Positions 1 to 7,295 of a stretch of DNA of 18,734 nucleotides are shown in pieces; within the stretch, counting starts at the first letter, position 1, and every line of letters starts with the position of its first letter. The position numbers were made by a program, and so were the translations under genes. The stretch lies in the NCBI GenBank assembly GCA_002308795.1, contig DBVV01000028.1:1-18734 (forward strand). The letters run 5' to 3'. The notes under the pieces were generated by a model. That model did no database searches. It had not been told where the DNA came from and saw only the letters and a list, made by a program, of their open reading frames with translations. This DNA comes from Mageeibacillus sp. UBA1255 (GTDB taxonomy: Bacteria > Bacillota > Clostridia > UBA1212 > UBA1255).

Positions 1-3
1 TAA

Positions 4-32
4 TTGACCATTTAACGTGAATATAGTATCAT
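4..32 (+). promoter_or_regulatory. Putative sigma-A promoter at the left edge
   Basis: The sequence shows TTGACC at 4-9, a 17-bp spacer and TATCAT at 27-32. A transcript would start near 39, where a GCAGG/CCTGC hairpin (39-62) begins, and would run into the gene at 183. The roughly 140-nt leader contains no other clear coding sequence. The boxes fit the consensus well, but the window edge prevents judging upstream context. Confidence 0.45.
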
Positions 33-182
33 TAAGCCGCAGGTGATCCTAATCGTGCCTGCTCTTCCATTTTTCTCGCTGACCTACAATCTCTTTACGC
101 TGTCAATAAGGAAAAATGGCTATAATATTACTGTTGAAAATGCTCAAAAAGCAGTGCGTTATACTATGGTGGAGGGTTTGAT

Positions 183-692
183 ATGAAAGTGCTTCTTAAC
201 TATACAGTGAAACTTGGCAAATACGATGGCAACGAGGATGTTTTCGAATGGGAAATTGAAACCGCCGATGAAGACATCGAAAAAGCAATTACCAGAGCTA
301 TAATGACGGGAACATACTTTGAGGATGTTCCGGAACTTCAGGCCCTGTGCGACCAGGCATACAAGGAAATCGAGAAACAGCAGATCCAAAAGCTACGCGA
401 TGAAGGTGATGACGCTTTTGCACTTGAGTGTTTTGAAAAAGGAAAAAGCCCATTTGATTGCGGTTACAAGATTACCGTCTTTTTCCCTGATGACGATCTG
501 CCAATACCGGAAGATGATGAGATAGAAGAGTATTTGAGAAAAACTCTTTCAGACGGAAATTTAAGTCTTGCTGAAGAGGTTATACTCGAACACAATGGGA
601 ATTATTCCGGGAATCTGATTGAAAAGTCTTTTGAAATTGCTGAAGAAGTTGGCTGCCAGGAGTTCATTGATAAGAACAAACAAAACTTATAA
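183..692 (+). CDS. Acidic hypothetical protein, 169 aa
   Basis: I do not recognise this family. The protein is strongly acidic, with clusters such as PDDDLPIPEDDEIEEY in the middle. It is predicted to be soluble, having no signal peptide or membrane segment. It looks mostly alpha-helical after an N-terminal beta-like stretch (MKVLLNYTVKLG). The start is supported by GGAGGG at 171-176, six bases before the ATG. It stands alone: a promoter-like sequence lies upstream at 4-32 and a clear terminator follows at 718-746, so it is probably monocistronic. Acidity alone would fit a nucleic-acid mimic, an inhibitor or a ligand-binding protein, but nothing seen here decides among them. To the eye it is more AT-rich than genes such as the one at 1467. 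Confidence 0.75.
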   Translation: MKVLLNYTVKLGKYDGNEDVFEWEIETADEDIEKAITRAIMTGTYFEDVPELQALCDQAYKEIEKQQIQKLRDEGDDAFALECFEKGKSPFDCGYKITVFFPDDDLPIPEDDEIEEYLRKTLSDGNLSLAEEVILEHNGNYSGNLIEKSFEIAEEVGCQEFIDKNKQNL

Positions 693-717
693 CTGCAAAT
701 CACACACAAATCATCAT

Positions 718-746
718 GCCGCAGAGAGAAATCCCTGCGGCTTTTT
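718..746 (+). terminator. Rho-independent terminator of the 169-aa gene
   Basis: GCCGCAG at 718-724 pairs perfectly with CTGCGGC at 735-741 around a 10-nt loop, followed directly by five T residues and CT. It lies 25 bases after the stop codon of the gene at 183. Confidence 0.85.
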
Positions 747-769
747 CTATCTCAAAAACGAGGTTGGAT

Positions 770-865
770 ATGAATACTCTTTTGAACAACAAACGGGGGA
801 GCAGCTACTTCACGCCGGTTGTTGTCATTCTCATAATCGCGATGATGCTTTTCTGTTTGTTCTGA
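770..865 (+). CDS. Possible 31-aa single-span membrane peptide, or a frameshifted remnant
   Basis: The 367-base gap between the genes at 183 and 1060 holds a short reading frame with GAGG at 760-763, six bases before its ATG. It encodes a polar start (MNTLLNNKRGSSYF) followed by one hydrophobic span (TPVVVILIIAMMLFCLF) and stop. Right after the stop, another frame stays open to 1011 and reads like ordinary protein (NISLNGRKVNLEFSIGS). The original gene may therefore have been a longer membrane-anchored protein broken by a frameshift near 855-870. It starts only 24 bases after a terminator and has no promoter of its own that I can see, so expression is doubtful. No family is recognised. Confidence 0.25.
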   Translation: MNTLLNNKRGSSYFTPVVVILIIAMMLFCLF

Positions 866-994
866 AATCTTTTCGTTTGTATGCGGTTAATATATCCTTG
901 AATGGCAGAAAAGTCAATTTGGAATTTTCGATCGGCTCTGCTCCCGTTTTCGATTTTATTGCCGTAACGGTTGCTGTCATTGGCGACCGAACAC

Positions 995-1021
995 TTGAAA
1001 TGAGAACTTAAAGAATATAAA
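995..1021 (+). promoter_or_regulatory. Weak promoter candidate before the 1060-4791 gene set
   Basis: TTGAAA at 995-1000 is followed after 15 bp by TATAAA at 1016-1021 inside a very AT-rich stretch; TATAAT also occurs at 1023-1028, 22 bp from the same -35. Neither spacing is ideal. Position and AT-richness make this the likeliest promoter for the four-gene run that begins at 1060. Confidence 0.35.
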
Positions 1022-1059
1022 ATATAATAAATACGTAAGAAGAAAAGTGAGGGTGTTTT

Positions 1060-1425
1060 ATGCATATCACTACGGACCGGTACTCGATTGAAATACCGGA
1101 TAAATGGAAAGAAATGGTTGGCGCGAAGAAGAAGGGCAACAGGACCGATATTGTCCTGCTGTGGGAGGAGGAACCCGGCTATAGCGGCCTTATGGTTAGC
1201 CTTAGGTGCCTGAAACGTAAAAAGACCGCCCCGGATGAATACACGGAATTGATCGGTACGTTGACCGGCGACAACGGCGGCATGTGGTTTTTGTATGCTG
1301 TTTACGGGCAGGAGGGAGCTGTCAGTGAAGCGAACGAGGATCTTTACTGGAGGCTCCGGGATCAGCTTTGGAAGGTTTTCGAAAGCATTCGCCCGGAAGA
1401 CGGGTACAGTTTTAAGGGAGCCTGA
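1060..1425 (+). CDS. Hypothetical protein, 121 aa, first gene of a four-gene run
   Basis: I cannot assign a family. The opening (YSIEIPDKWKEMV) and the late VFESIRPEDGY resemble the pattern of small PsbP/DUF1795-like folds, in which a strand and a 'IPxxW' turn open the domain and a 'F..SI' strand closes it; this is inference. The middle is basic (AKKKGNR, LKRKK) and the C-terminal third is rich in Trp, Tyr and Glu. There is no signal peptide or membrane segment, so it is probably cytoplasmic. GAGGG at 1049-1053 sets the ATG. The next gene, a NADAR fusion, begins 41 bases downstream with no terminator between, so the two are probably co-transcribed. Its position suggests it could be a partner of the NADAR protein. 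Confidence 0.7.
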   Translation: MHITTDRYSIEIPDKWKEMVGAKKKGNRTDIVLLWEEEPGYSGLMVSLRCLKRKKTAPDEYTELIGTLTGDNGGMWFLYAVYGQEGAVSEANEDLYWRLRDQLWKVFESIRPEDGYSFKGA

Positions 1426-1466
1426 CAGCAATGCGCGGCAACGCGATAACGTGAGAAGGAGCAATT

Positions 1467-2651
1467 ATGATCACATTTTTTCGTGAGAATGAAACGTACG
1501 GCTGCTTCAGCAACTGGTATCCGGCCGAATTCGACTACGCCGGAAAACACTTTGTGCATTCGGAGCAGTTCATGATGTACCACAAAGTGATGATGTTCGG
1601 GAAAGATGACCTCGCGAAGCAGATCATGGCGACAAGCGACCCGGCGAAGTGCAAAAGTATTGCCGGCCGTAAATTTCCGGAATTTGATCCTGTTTTGTGG
1701 GAGAACACGTGCTACGCGATCGTTAAGCGCGGCGTGAAGGCGAAGTTCTCGCAGAATGAGGACATTCTGAAGATCCTGCTCGGGACTGGCAGCGAGCTCC
1801 TTGCGGAGTGTTCTCCGTACGACTATAAATGGGGGATCGGGATCGGTATAAAAGATCCCGCCAGGCTTAATGCAGCTAACTGGAAGGGAAGGAACCTGCT
1901 TGGCCGGATACTTATGGAAGTGCGCGACGAACTGCGCCGGGAGGTCAATGCAGCGCCTGACGGTGAACTCGAATATATTGACGCGCGCGACCTTGAGCCG
2001 ATCGGCGAATGGAAATTGACCGCAGGTGAGCTGAAACGGATCCCGCAATATTACGACGCGATCCACGCGTACGCCGATACGCTCCCGGGCGACAATGCAC
2101 GCGATAAATTCTATTTTGGAAATTCGCTTGCTGGTTGGGAGGATGCGATGCGCACGAATAAGGACGACGGCCTCCCGCTCACAGGATTTTTTGAGCTGAA
2201 GCAGGACGTTTATGATACCGCGCATCGCCTGAACGCGCCTGGTCCGGCCCGCAGTCGGCAGCTTGATTATTGCACTAAATATATTCCTTTTCTCCGGATG
2301 ATCGAGGACGATCCGGAACTTAAGGAGGCTTGTGCGGCGTATTCGGCTTATGAGGTGCCAAAGAAGCATAACAGCCTGTTCGATTTTATATACGATTCGC
2401 TTTTGAAAGACGCATATGCGAGCGGCGTCGTGGTCACTGATTATATGGAGCTGCTGGAATCGGCGGGTATTAAAGGCTACGTCGGTGACGTGCCGGATGA
2501 AAAGTTTCAGTCTCTTTCGGCGGAGCAGATACTCGGCTGCATCGCGTGGCATTTCAGGTGCGATCACTTTAACAACGGGTCGCTCGTCAGCTTCAGCGTC
2601 GGAAGCGGTCAATTGCTTATGCTGCTGGAGACGTACGCTGATAAGGTTTAA
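1467..2651 (+). CDS. NADAR domain protein fused to a DUF6508-like C-terminal domain
   Basis: Residues 1-155 form a recognisable NADAR (YbiA-like) domain: GCFSNWYPAEF near 12-22, the signature HSEQFMMYHK at 31-40, ALVKRG-like AIVKRG at 84-89, KWGIGIG at 121-127 and WKGRNLLG at 139-146. NADAR proteins act on ADP-ribose-type N-glycosidic bonds; some remove ADP-ribose from guanine in DNA or RNA and serve as antitoxins to DarT-like enzymes, while YbiA acts on riboflavin intermediates. Residues from about 165 on are a second, mainly helical domain; the stretch SAEQILGCIAWHFRCDHF...GSL near 345-370 resembles DUF6508 as I remember it. The protein has no signal peptide. AGAAGGAG at 1454-1461 fixes the ATG. 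The next gene begins 30 bases later. NADAR assignment is firm, the C-terminal one moderate, the biological target unknown. Confidence 0.85.
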   Translation: MITFFRENETYGCFSNWYPAEFDYAGKHFVHSEQFMMYHKVMMFGKDDLAKQIMATSDPAKCKSIAGRKFPEFDPVLWENTCYAIVKRGVKAKFSQNEDILKILLGTGSELLAECSPYDYKWGIGIGIKDPARLNAANWKGRNLLGRILMEVRDELRREVNAAPDGELEYIDARDLEPIGEWKLTAGELKRIPQYYDAIHAYADTLPGDNARDKFYFGNSLAGWEDAMRTNKDDGLPLTGFFELKQDVYDTAHRLNAPGPARSRQLDYCTKYIPFLRMIEDDPELKEACAAYSAYEVPKKHNSLFDFIYDSLLKDAYASGVVVTDYMELLESAGIKGYVGDVPDEKFQSLSAEQILGCIAWHFRCDHFNNGSLVSFSVGSGQLLMLLETYADKV

Positions 2652-2681
2652 AGATCTGCCCGGTGTGATAAGGAAACAGAC

Positions 2682-3554
2682 ATGAAACACAGATCATTCA
2701 TTACAAAAACGATCGGACTGATGATGGCGGGGATAATGCTCATCACATTGACAGCGGCATGCACCGGGTGCAGGTCACGAGGCATTGACGGCGAAAACGA
2801 AAAGAAGAAAGTCGGGCGGGTGATCGACGCCCCGCGCGATCCGGCTGAAAAGCTCAGGGTGCTATTTATCGGCAACAGCTTCACGTACTATAATGACATG
2901 AACAAGCCGAACGGCATATTCGCCAACATCGCGAAAAACGCCGGATACGAAGAAGTTAAAGTTACGTCCGTGTTCAGAGGGGGATACTACCTGCGCCAAT
3001 TCCTTGACGAATCGGACGAATACGGAAGCCAGGTGCTCAGGCTTCTGAGATCGGACAAGAAATACGATATCGTCGTGATTCAGGAGCAGAGTGCGAACCC
3101 GATCGCATGCCCGGAAGACTTCTACGACTCATGCAGGAGGTTCAAGGAGATCGTTGACCGGAACGGCGGCGAACTCTGGCTTTATGCGACGTGGGGGTAC
3201 AAGGACGGAAACCCGGAATTGTCCCGGTACGGCAGCTCGAGCGCGGACATGGAGATGAAACTCAGGACGGCATACTCGAAGATCGCAGACGAACTGAACG
3301 TTGGCATCGTCAACGCCGGTGCCGCGATCACCGAATCTACAAAGGAATATCCGTCGATCGATCTGTATGACGCCGACCTCAAACATCCGTCCGAGGCAGG
3401 CAGCTATCTGATCGCGTGGACGATCTTCGGGACAATATTCGGCGTCGATCCTTCGACGCTCACATATAACGGTACGCTCAGCGAAAGTGTCGCGATAAAG
3501 CTGCGCGCGGTGGCGTCAATGATCGTGAACGACGGTGTCGCCGTCAATTATTAA
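2682..3554 (+). CDS. SGNH/GDSL-type hydrolase lipoprotein (DUF4886-like)
   Basis: A basic, hydrophobic leader ends in LTAAC with Cys27 as the likely lipidated residue; C30 is nearby. The enzyme domain starts at about 58 with LRVLFIGNSFTYYND, in which Ser66 sits in the GNSF variant of the GDSL nucleophile motif. VVIQEQS replaces the usual GxND block, and DLKHPS supplies the catalytic Asp232 and His235. This pattern matches SGNH hydrolases of the DUF4886 type, which are esterase or deacetylase candidates acting outside the membrane, often on polysaccharide; substrate is inferred only. AAGGA at 2670-2674 supports the ATG. The upstream NADAR gene ends 30 bases before it and the following gene's start lies 13 bases after its stop, so the set is likely one transcript. 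Confidence 0.85.
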   Translation: MKHRSFITKTIGLMMAGIMLITLTAACTGCRSRGIDGENEKKKVGRVIDAPRDPAEKLRVLFIGNSFTYYNDMNKPNGIFANIAKNAGYEEVKVTSVFRGGYYLRQFLDESDEYGSQVLRLLRSDKKYDIVVIQEQSANPIACPEDFYDSCRRFKEIVDRNGGELWLYATWGYKDGNPELSRYGSSSADMEMKLRTAYSKIADELNVGIVNAGAAITESTKEYPSIDLYDADLKHPSEAGSYLIAWTIFGTIFGVDPSTLTYNGTLSESVAIKLRAVASMIVNDGVAVNY

Positions 3555-3567
3555 GAGAGGTGTCAGT

Positions 3568-4791
3568 ATGACTGCAAGCGAGTACAGAAAAGAGATTACT
3601 TATAGTTTTAACAGAAACACAGACCGCGGATTCGTTGACTACTACCACTGCGGAAGACTGGTAAGGGAATTGACGAGTCTGCTCGAACGGTGTCAGGAAG
3701 ATCTTCTGGCGGCAGGCAATGACAAGGATCTGTTTAGTATAAGTCTGAGAGTGTTTAAGAAGTGGTCAGACACTAATATTGATGATTCGAACGGTGATAC
3801 GGAGACTATTTTAATGTATCTTCGCGAAATCTGGGAAAGCGTATATGAAAGGCAGTCTCCTGACATTCCGCACAATAAAATGTATGAATCGTTTATGAAG
3901 ATCATTGAAGGATCCAAGCTTGACTTTATGATAGAAGACATGTTGAATTACGTTATGGATAACTTTAATGAGCCTCAGATCCTTGAAAAAAAGCTGCGTT
4001 TTTTGTATCAGAAAATAGAAGATATCGAGACGGGGCCGGAAATCGATGCGTGGGGAAGGGCACAGGTCGAGGTTTATAAGCAGATGGTGATGCGGATCTA
4101 CAGCGAGCAGGGCTGCAATATCGAGTTTATCCGTAGTTACGCCAGGGGTCTTAACGGTTACGATACCAGGCAGCTTATGGCTGATATCGAGCTTAAGTAC
4201 GGTTACGTTGACAGGTGCATTAAGCTCTACGAGGGGCTTGCGGAGGAAGATACCGGTTTCTTTTCGAGGCATACGTATGATATGAGGCTGAAAGATCTGT
4301 ACAAAGAGTATGGATTTCAGGATAAATATGAATCCGAGCTTGCTAAACTTCTTTATCTCAAGCGGGGCAATCCCGAGATCCTGGAGGAGTTTAAGACGCT
4401 CGTTCCTGCTGATAAGTGGCCCGCGGTGAGGGACAACCTTTTTGATACTTTTGATATTTCTGATTCGAGTGTTTTTTCTTGGTACGAGTCTGAGGGCTGC
4501 TTTGACAGGCTGATGGCCGGTGTGGAGGCGTGCGGCTATGATTCATTTAAGAGGTATGCCGGTGTTCTGAAGGACAAGTATCCCGAGCGCTGCCTTGCCG
4601 TTCTGGTCAACGCTGCGACGGAGCACGTTAAGGTGGCAAGCAACCGTAATGATTATAAGCATATTGCCCGCGTTCTTCGCTGGATAGGTGAGTTCCCGGG
4701 CGGTCCGAAAATTGCTTCTGCTCTTGCCCAAAAGTTCCGCAGCGATTATCCTCGAAAAACATCTTTGATCGAAGAGCTGGCGAAGTTTTAA
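3568..4791 (+). CDS. Helical-repeat protein resembling the C-terminal half of SWIM zinc-finger proteins
   Basis: 407 residues, predicted almost entirely alpha-helical, in TPR-like pairs, with no signal peptide or membrane span. The segment near 255-300 (ELAKLLYLKRGNPEILEEF, then PADKWPAVRD) and the end (FRSDYPRKTSLIEELAKF) match what I recall of the C-terminal region of SWIM zinc-finger family proteins (...YPRR.ALMDEL). No SWIM motif (CxCx(n)CxH) is present and the length is well short of the full family, so this is a zinc-finger-less relative or a separated half. The ATG at 3568 is preferred over a GTG at 3535 that would overlap the previous gene, because AGAGAGG stands seven bases before it. 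It ends the four-gene run; I see no strong terminator before the next promoter at 4819. Function unknown; a scaffold or protein-binding role is plausible. Confidence 0.75.
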   Translation: MTASEYRKEITYSFNRNTDRGFVDYYHCGRLVRELTSLLERCQEDLLAAGNDKDLFSISLRVFKKWSDTNIDDSNGDTETILMYLREIWESVYERQSPDIPHNKMYESFMKIIEGSKLDFMIEDMLNYVMDNFNEPQILEKKLRFLYQKIEDIETGPEIDAWGRAQVEVYKQMVMRIYSEQGCNIEFIRSYARGLNGYDTRQLMADIELKYGYVDRCIKLYEGLAEEDTGFFSRHTYDMRLKDLYKEYGFQDKYESELAKLLYLKRGNPEILEEFKTLVPADKWPAVRDNLFDTFDISDSSVFSWYESEGCFDRLMAGVEACGYDSFKRYAGVLKDKYPERCLAVLVNAATEHVKVASNRNDYKHIARVLRWIGEFPGGPKIASALAQKFRSDYPRKTSLIEELAKF

Positions 4792-4818
4792 ATTTACGTC
4801 CCACGATTGATAAGATAC

Positions 4819-4847
4819 TTGATTTTTATGATCCTTTGGCTCATAAT
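4819..4847 (+). promoter_or_regulatory. Promoter of the IPQTGD surface protein gene
   Basis: TTGATT at 4819-4824 is separated by 17 bp from CATAAT at 4842-4847, in an AT-rich stretch (TAATATATATAA) expected for a strong open complex. The leader contains a short CGGC/GCCG inverted repeat at about 4860-4876 and an unusually good AGGAGG at 4888-4893, eight bases before the ATG, suggesting high expression. Confidence 0.5.
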
Positions 4848-4901
4848 ATATATAACTATCGGCGGGTGTACTGCCGAAGGAATTTTTAGGAGGTTTACAA
4901 A

Positions 4902-6101
4902 ATGAAAAAAGCACTTGTTATTTTGCTTGCAGTTGCTTTAGTTCTCGGTTGTATGAGCGTTTCTGTGTTCGCAATGGATCACACTGACGGTGATACGACT
5001 AAAGTCGCACTCAACGTAGCTGACTTTGATCTTTCCTTTGATACGTTCTTCCTTGACGGAAAGTCTCATATGGAAATGGGTTGGGGCGATGACGGCGTTG
5101 CTCAGGATAAGGTCAATGCCAACCCCATTACCGGCATTCATGAGAATCTGACCGTCCGCGGCTGGATGGGTCTGAAGAACACCGACATCGCTGAGATCGG
5201 TTATAAGATCAACGGCGGAGATCCGGTATATGACGAAGCGTTCAAGGTTGAAGCAGAAGGTCCCGTAATCGCTGCCGGCGGAGAGACCAGAATGCAGGTC
5301 CTTGTTCCCCTGCTTCAGAACGAAGATCCTCAGCTCATCACTGTCGTAGCTAAAGGCACCGACGGCGAAGTTTATGAGGCTATTGAGTTCTCGATCAACG
5401 GTAACTACGGTTCCGGTGTTGCTCCTGTACAGACAAACGCAGCAAAAGCTATCCTTGACAACGGCGGCGGCGCTATCGGTACCTGGATCAATGCGAAGAA
5501 TCCTTCCGCAGCTGTTAAATTCACCACAGCCGGAACGTTCAACGCTATTAACCTTGGCATCTACTGGGCTTCCAATCCTACAGTTGGAAACGGCCCGAAG
5601 GCTGAGTGGAAATGCGAACTGTTCAAATTCGCTTACAATATGGAGAACACTGTTGCTCAGGCTCCTCTGAAAGTCAAAGAAGTTGTCTCCGACGGCGATA
5701 ACAATCCTGCATTTGCGTTTGACCTTGGCGAAGATATGCCTGCCGGCACATACGTAGTTAAGTTCACGCTTACCAACCCTGATTACACCGAATCTCTCCA
5801 GGCTGCAAACGAAGATGCTCCTTCGGATAAGAAACCTTACCTTGTTCTTCCGAAGATCGATAATCCCTCTGCTGATAATTTCGAATATCAGAACGACGCT
5901 TTCAACATTGTTCTCAATGCTGAGATCGTTGAGGGTGAGTACTTTGCTGCTAACCCCGCTAATACTGATGTCCCTGCAGAGCCCGGAACCGAGCCCGAGA
6001 CTATTCCTCAGACCGGTGACGCTACTGTGGCTATGTTCGCAGTTATTGCTGTTCTTGCAATGGGTGCTGCTGTTGTCTTCGCTAAGAAGAGAGCTTTCTG
6101 A
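4902..6101 (+). CDS. Secreted surface protein with LPXTG-like (IPQTGD) C-terminal anchor
   Basis: Residues 1-24 form a signal peptide (MKKALVILLAVALVLGC...VFA) with cleavage expected after Ala24; LVLGC17 is also a borderline lipobox. The mature protein is beta-rich. A first module (about 30-165) contains GWMGLKNTDIAEIGYKING; a second (about 180-345) contains AFDLGEDMPAGTYVVKF, a motif repeated in the surface protein at 8458. The C-terminus has the anatomy of a sorting signal: a Pro/Glu-rich linker, IPQTGD at 368-373, a hydrophobic span and KKRAF. Ile in place of Leu is tolerated by some sortases, so either sortase attachment or simple membrane anchoring is possible; no sortase gene is in the window. 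Promoter at 4819, AGGAGG ribosome site and a strong terminator suggest an abundant single-gene transcript. The ligand is unknown; carbohydrate binding is a guess. Confidence 0.85.
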   Translation: MKKALVILLAVALVLGCMSVSVFAMDHTDGDTTKVALNVADFDLSFDTFFLDGKSHMEMGWGDDGVAQDKVNANPITGIHENLTVRGWMGLKNTDIAEIGYKINGGDPVYDEAFKVEAEGPVIAAGGETRMQVLVPLLQNEDPQLITVVAKGTDGEVYEAIEFSINGNYGSGVAPVQTNAAKAILDNGGGAIGTWINAKNPSAAVKFTTAGTFNAINLGIYWASNPTVGNGPKAEWKCELFKFAYNMENTVAQAPLKVKEVVSDGDNNPAFAFDLGEDMPAGTYVVKFTLTNPDYTESLQAANEDAPSDKKPYLVLPKIDNPSADNFEYQNDAFNIVLNAEIVEGEYFAANPANTDVPAEPGTEPETIPQTGDATVAMFAVIAVLAMGAAVVFAKKRAF

Positions 6102-6140
6102 TCCATCAGCTTCAGCTTAACTTAATTTAATTTAAGTAAA

Positions 6141-6177
6141 ACAGAGCAGGCCGGGAGCGATCTCGGCCTGCTGTTTT
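6141..6177. terminator. Strong bidirectional terminator between convergent genes
   Basis: AGCAGGCCG at 6145-6153 pairs perfectly with CGGCCTGCT at 6164-6172 (9 bp, 10-nt loop that can pair further through GA/TC). TTTT follows on the plus side and AAAA precedes it at about 6138-6141, giving a U-tract for each direction. It serves the surface protein gene at 4902 and the hydrolase gene reading leftward from 7266. Confidence 0.9.
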
Positions 6178-6198
6178 ATTGTCCTTTTATCGATCGAA

Positions 6199-7266
6199 TT
6201 AATCTTTGCCAAAGAGATAGCGGTCGATCCCTTTGATCGATTCCGTGCCGTGCCACATATGAGGGCCTTTGAAAATATCGTGATATAGCAGTTCTTCTTT
6301 TCCGAACAGCCTGTAGGCAGATCGGACCTGTTCTACGTAAGGGATCACGTTGCTTAGCCCGCCTGAACCGTTAAGTGGATCGGCGTCTCCCGTTTCGATA
6401 ACGAACGGGCGCGGAGCTATAAGCGAGCCTATGTCTCCGACGTCGAAGTTTTCCCACATGTGGGGGATATAGTTGCATGAGCAGTTATACAGTTCGAGCA
6501 GCGCCTGTCTGAACCCGTAAAAATAGCCGCTGCAGGCCGCGTAAGCGATCCTGTCTTCAAGAGCGGTAAAATACAATACCTGAAGACCTCCGCCGGAAAG
6601 CCCTATGCAGCCTATCTTTTTAGGGTCGACGTCAGGTAGTGATTCGACGTAGTCGGTGAGGCGCATGAGGTCCCATACCCACATGCCGGCAACACATCTG
6701 CCAAGAGGAAGTGCCATGAAATTCAGGTAGTAGCATGAGCTGGAGATCCGCGCACCCGCGTCATCCCTCTGCATATCTATCTCACGCCTTTCGCCGAATC
6801 CGCGCGCGTCGGGGCAGAAAACGATCGCACCCTTTTTCACCGCTGAAACACCGTAATCGTAATTGTTCGCACGGATACTGTCTGCAAGCTCGGGGAAGAA
6901 GCCGTTGCCAACGACAGCCTCCTTACCGCAGCTGCCGTGACCGTGAGTCGCGATCACAGCCGGGCGCCTTTCTCCATTGACCATCCCGTCGGGGACAAGG
7001 CGGTAGAACGTCATTATAACGTCCGGCTCGGTGCGTATCGTCCACTTCTCGCGCGTATACCCGTCCATCTTCTCGCTCGCGATGAGCTTAGGATCAGGCT
7101 CGCTCCACGTCATGCGGTCAAGCCCGAGGAGGGAGTACAGCTTGTTTCTGGCTTTTTTCTTCCATATCCTGTATTCGGCGACGCTCTTGCAGTTCATATG
7201 CATCGCGGGTACCTGCGAACCCATAACAGCCGAAAAATGCGGCAGGCTTTCATAGTACTTACTCAT
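6199..7266 (-). CDS. Alpha/beta hydrolase, acetyl-xylan-esterase/dienelactone-hydrolase-like
   Basis: A 355-residue cytoplasmic-type protein without signal peptide. It has an alpha/beta hydrolase core: ATHGHGS supplies the oxyanion region, CPDARGFGER follows, and the nucleophile is Ser224 in GLSGGG; the acid is probably Asp294 or Asp296 (ETGDADPL) and the base His336 (GPHMWHG). A long N-terminal helical extension with KKKARNKLYSLLGL is typical of the large bacterial esterases annotated as acetylxylan esterase or dienelactone hydrolase family. The substrate is unknown; deacylation of a sugar is a reasonable guess given the neighbour. AAAGGAG lies eight bases before the ATG at 7266, so I prefer it to the TTG at 7299, which overlaps the upstream gene. 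The oxidoreductase gene stops 29 bases upstream; the two are almost certainly co-transcribed. Confidence 0.85.
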   Translation of the reverse strand: MSKYYESLPHFSAVMGSQVPAMHMNCKSVAEYRIWKKKARNKLYSLLGLDRMTWSEPDPKLIASEKMDGYTREKWTIRTEPDVIMTFYRLVPDGMVNGERRPAVIATHGHGSCGKEAVVGNGFFPELADSIRANNYDYGVSAVKKGAIVFCPDARGFGERREIDMQRDDAGARISSSCYYLNFMALPLGRCVAGMWVWDLMRLTDYVESLPDVDPKKIGCIGLSGGGLQVLYFTALEDRIAYAACSGYFYGFRQALLELYNCSCNYIPHMWENFDVGDIGSLIAPRPFVIETGDADPLNGSGGLSNVIPYVEQVRSAYRLFGKEELLYHDIFKGPHMWHGTESIKGIDRYLFGKD

Positions 7267-7295
7267 ATTCTGAACTCCTTTAAAGTCTCGAGCGC

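Noticed and set aside
805..2690. Long minus-strand frames of 219 and 442 codons
   Set aside because: They lie opposite the 1060 and 1467 genes, whose NADAR motifs and ribosome sites prove the plus strand. The antisense products are Arg/His-rich with no domain.
1467..4791. DarT-like toxin to match the NADAR protein
   Set aside because: None of the neighbouring proteins shows an ADP-ribosyltransferase motif, so a toxin-antitoxin pair cannot be claimed.
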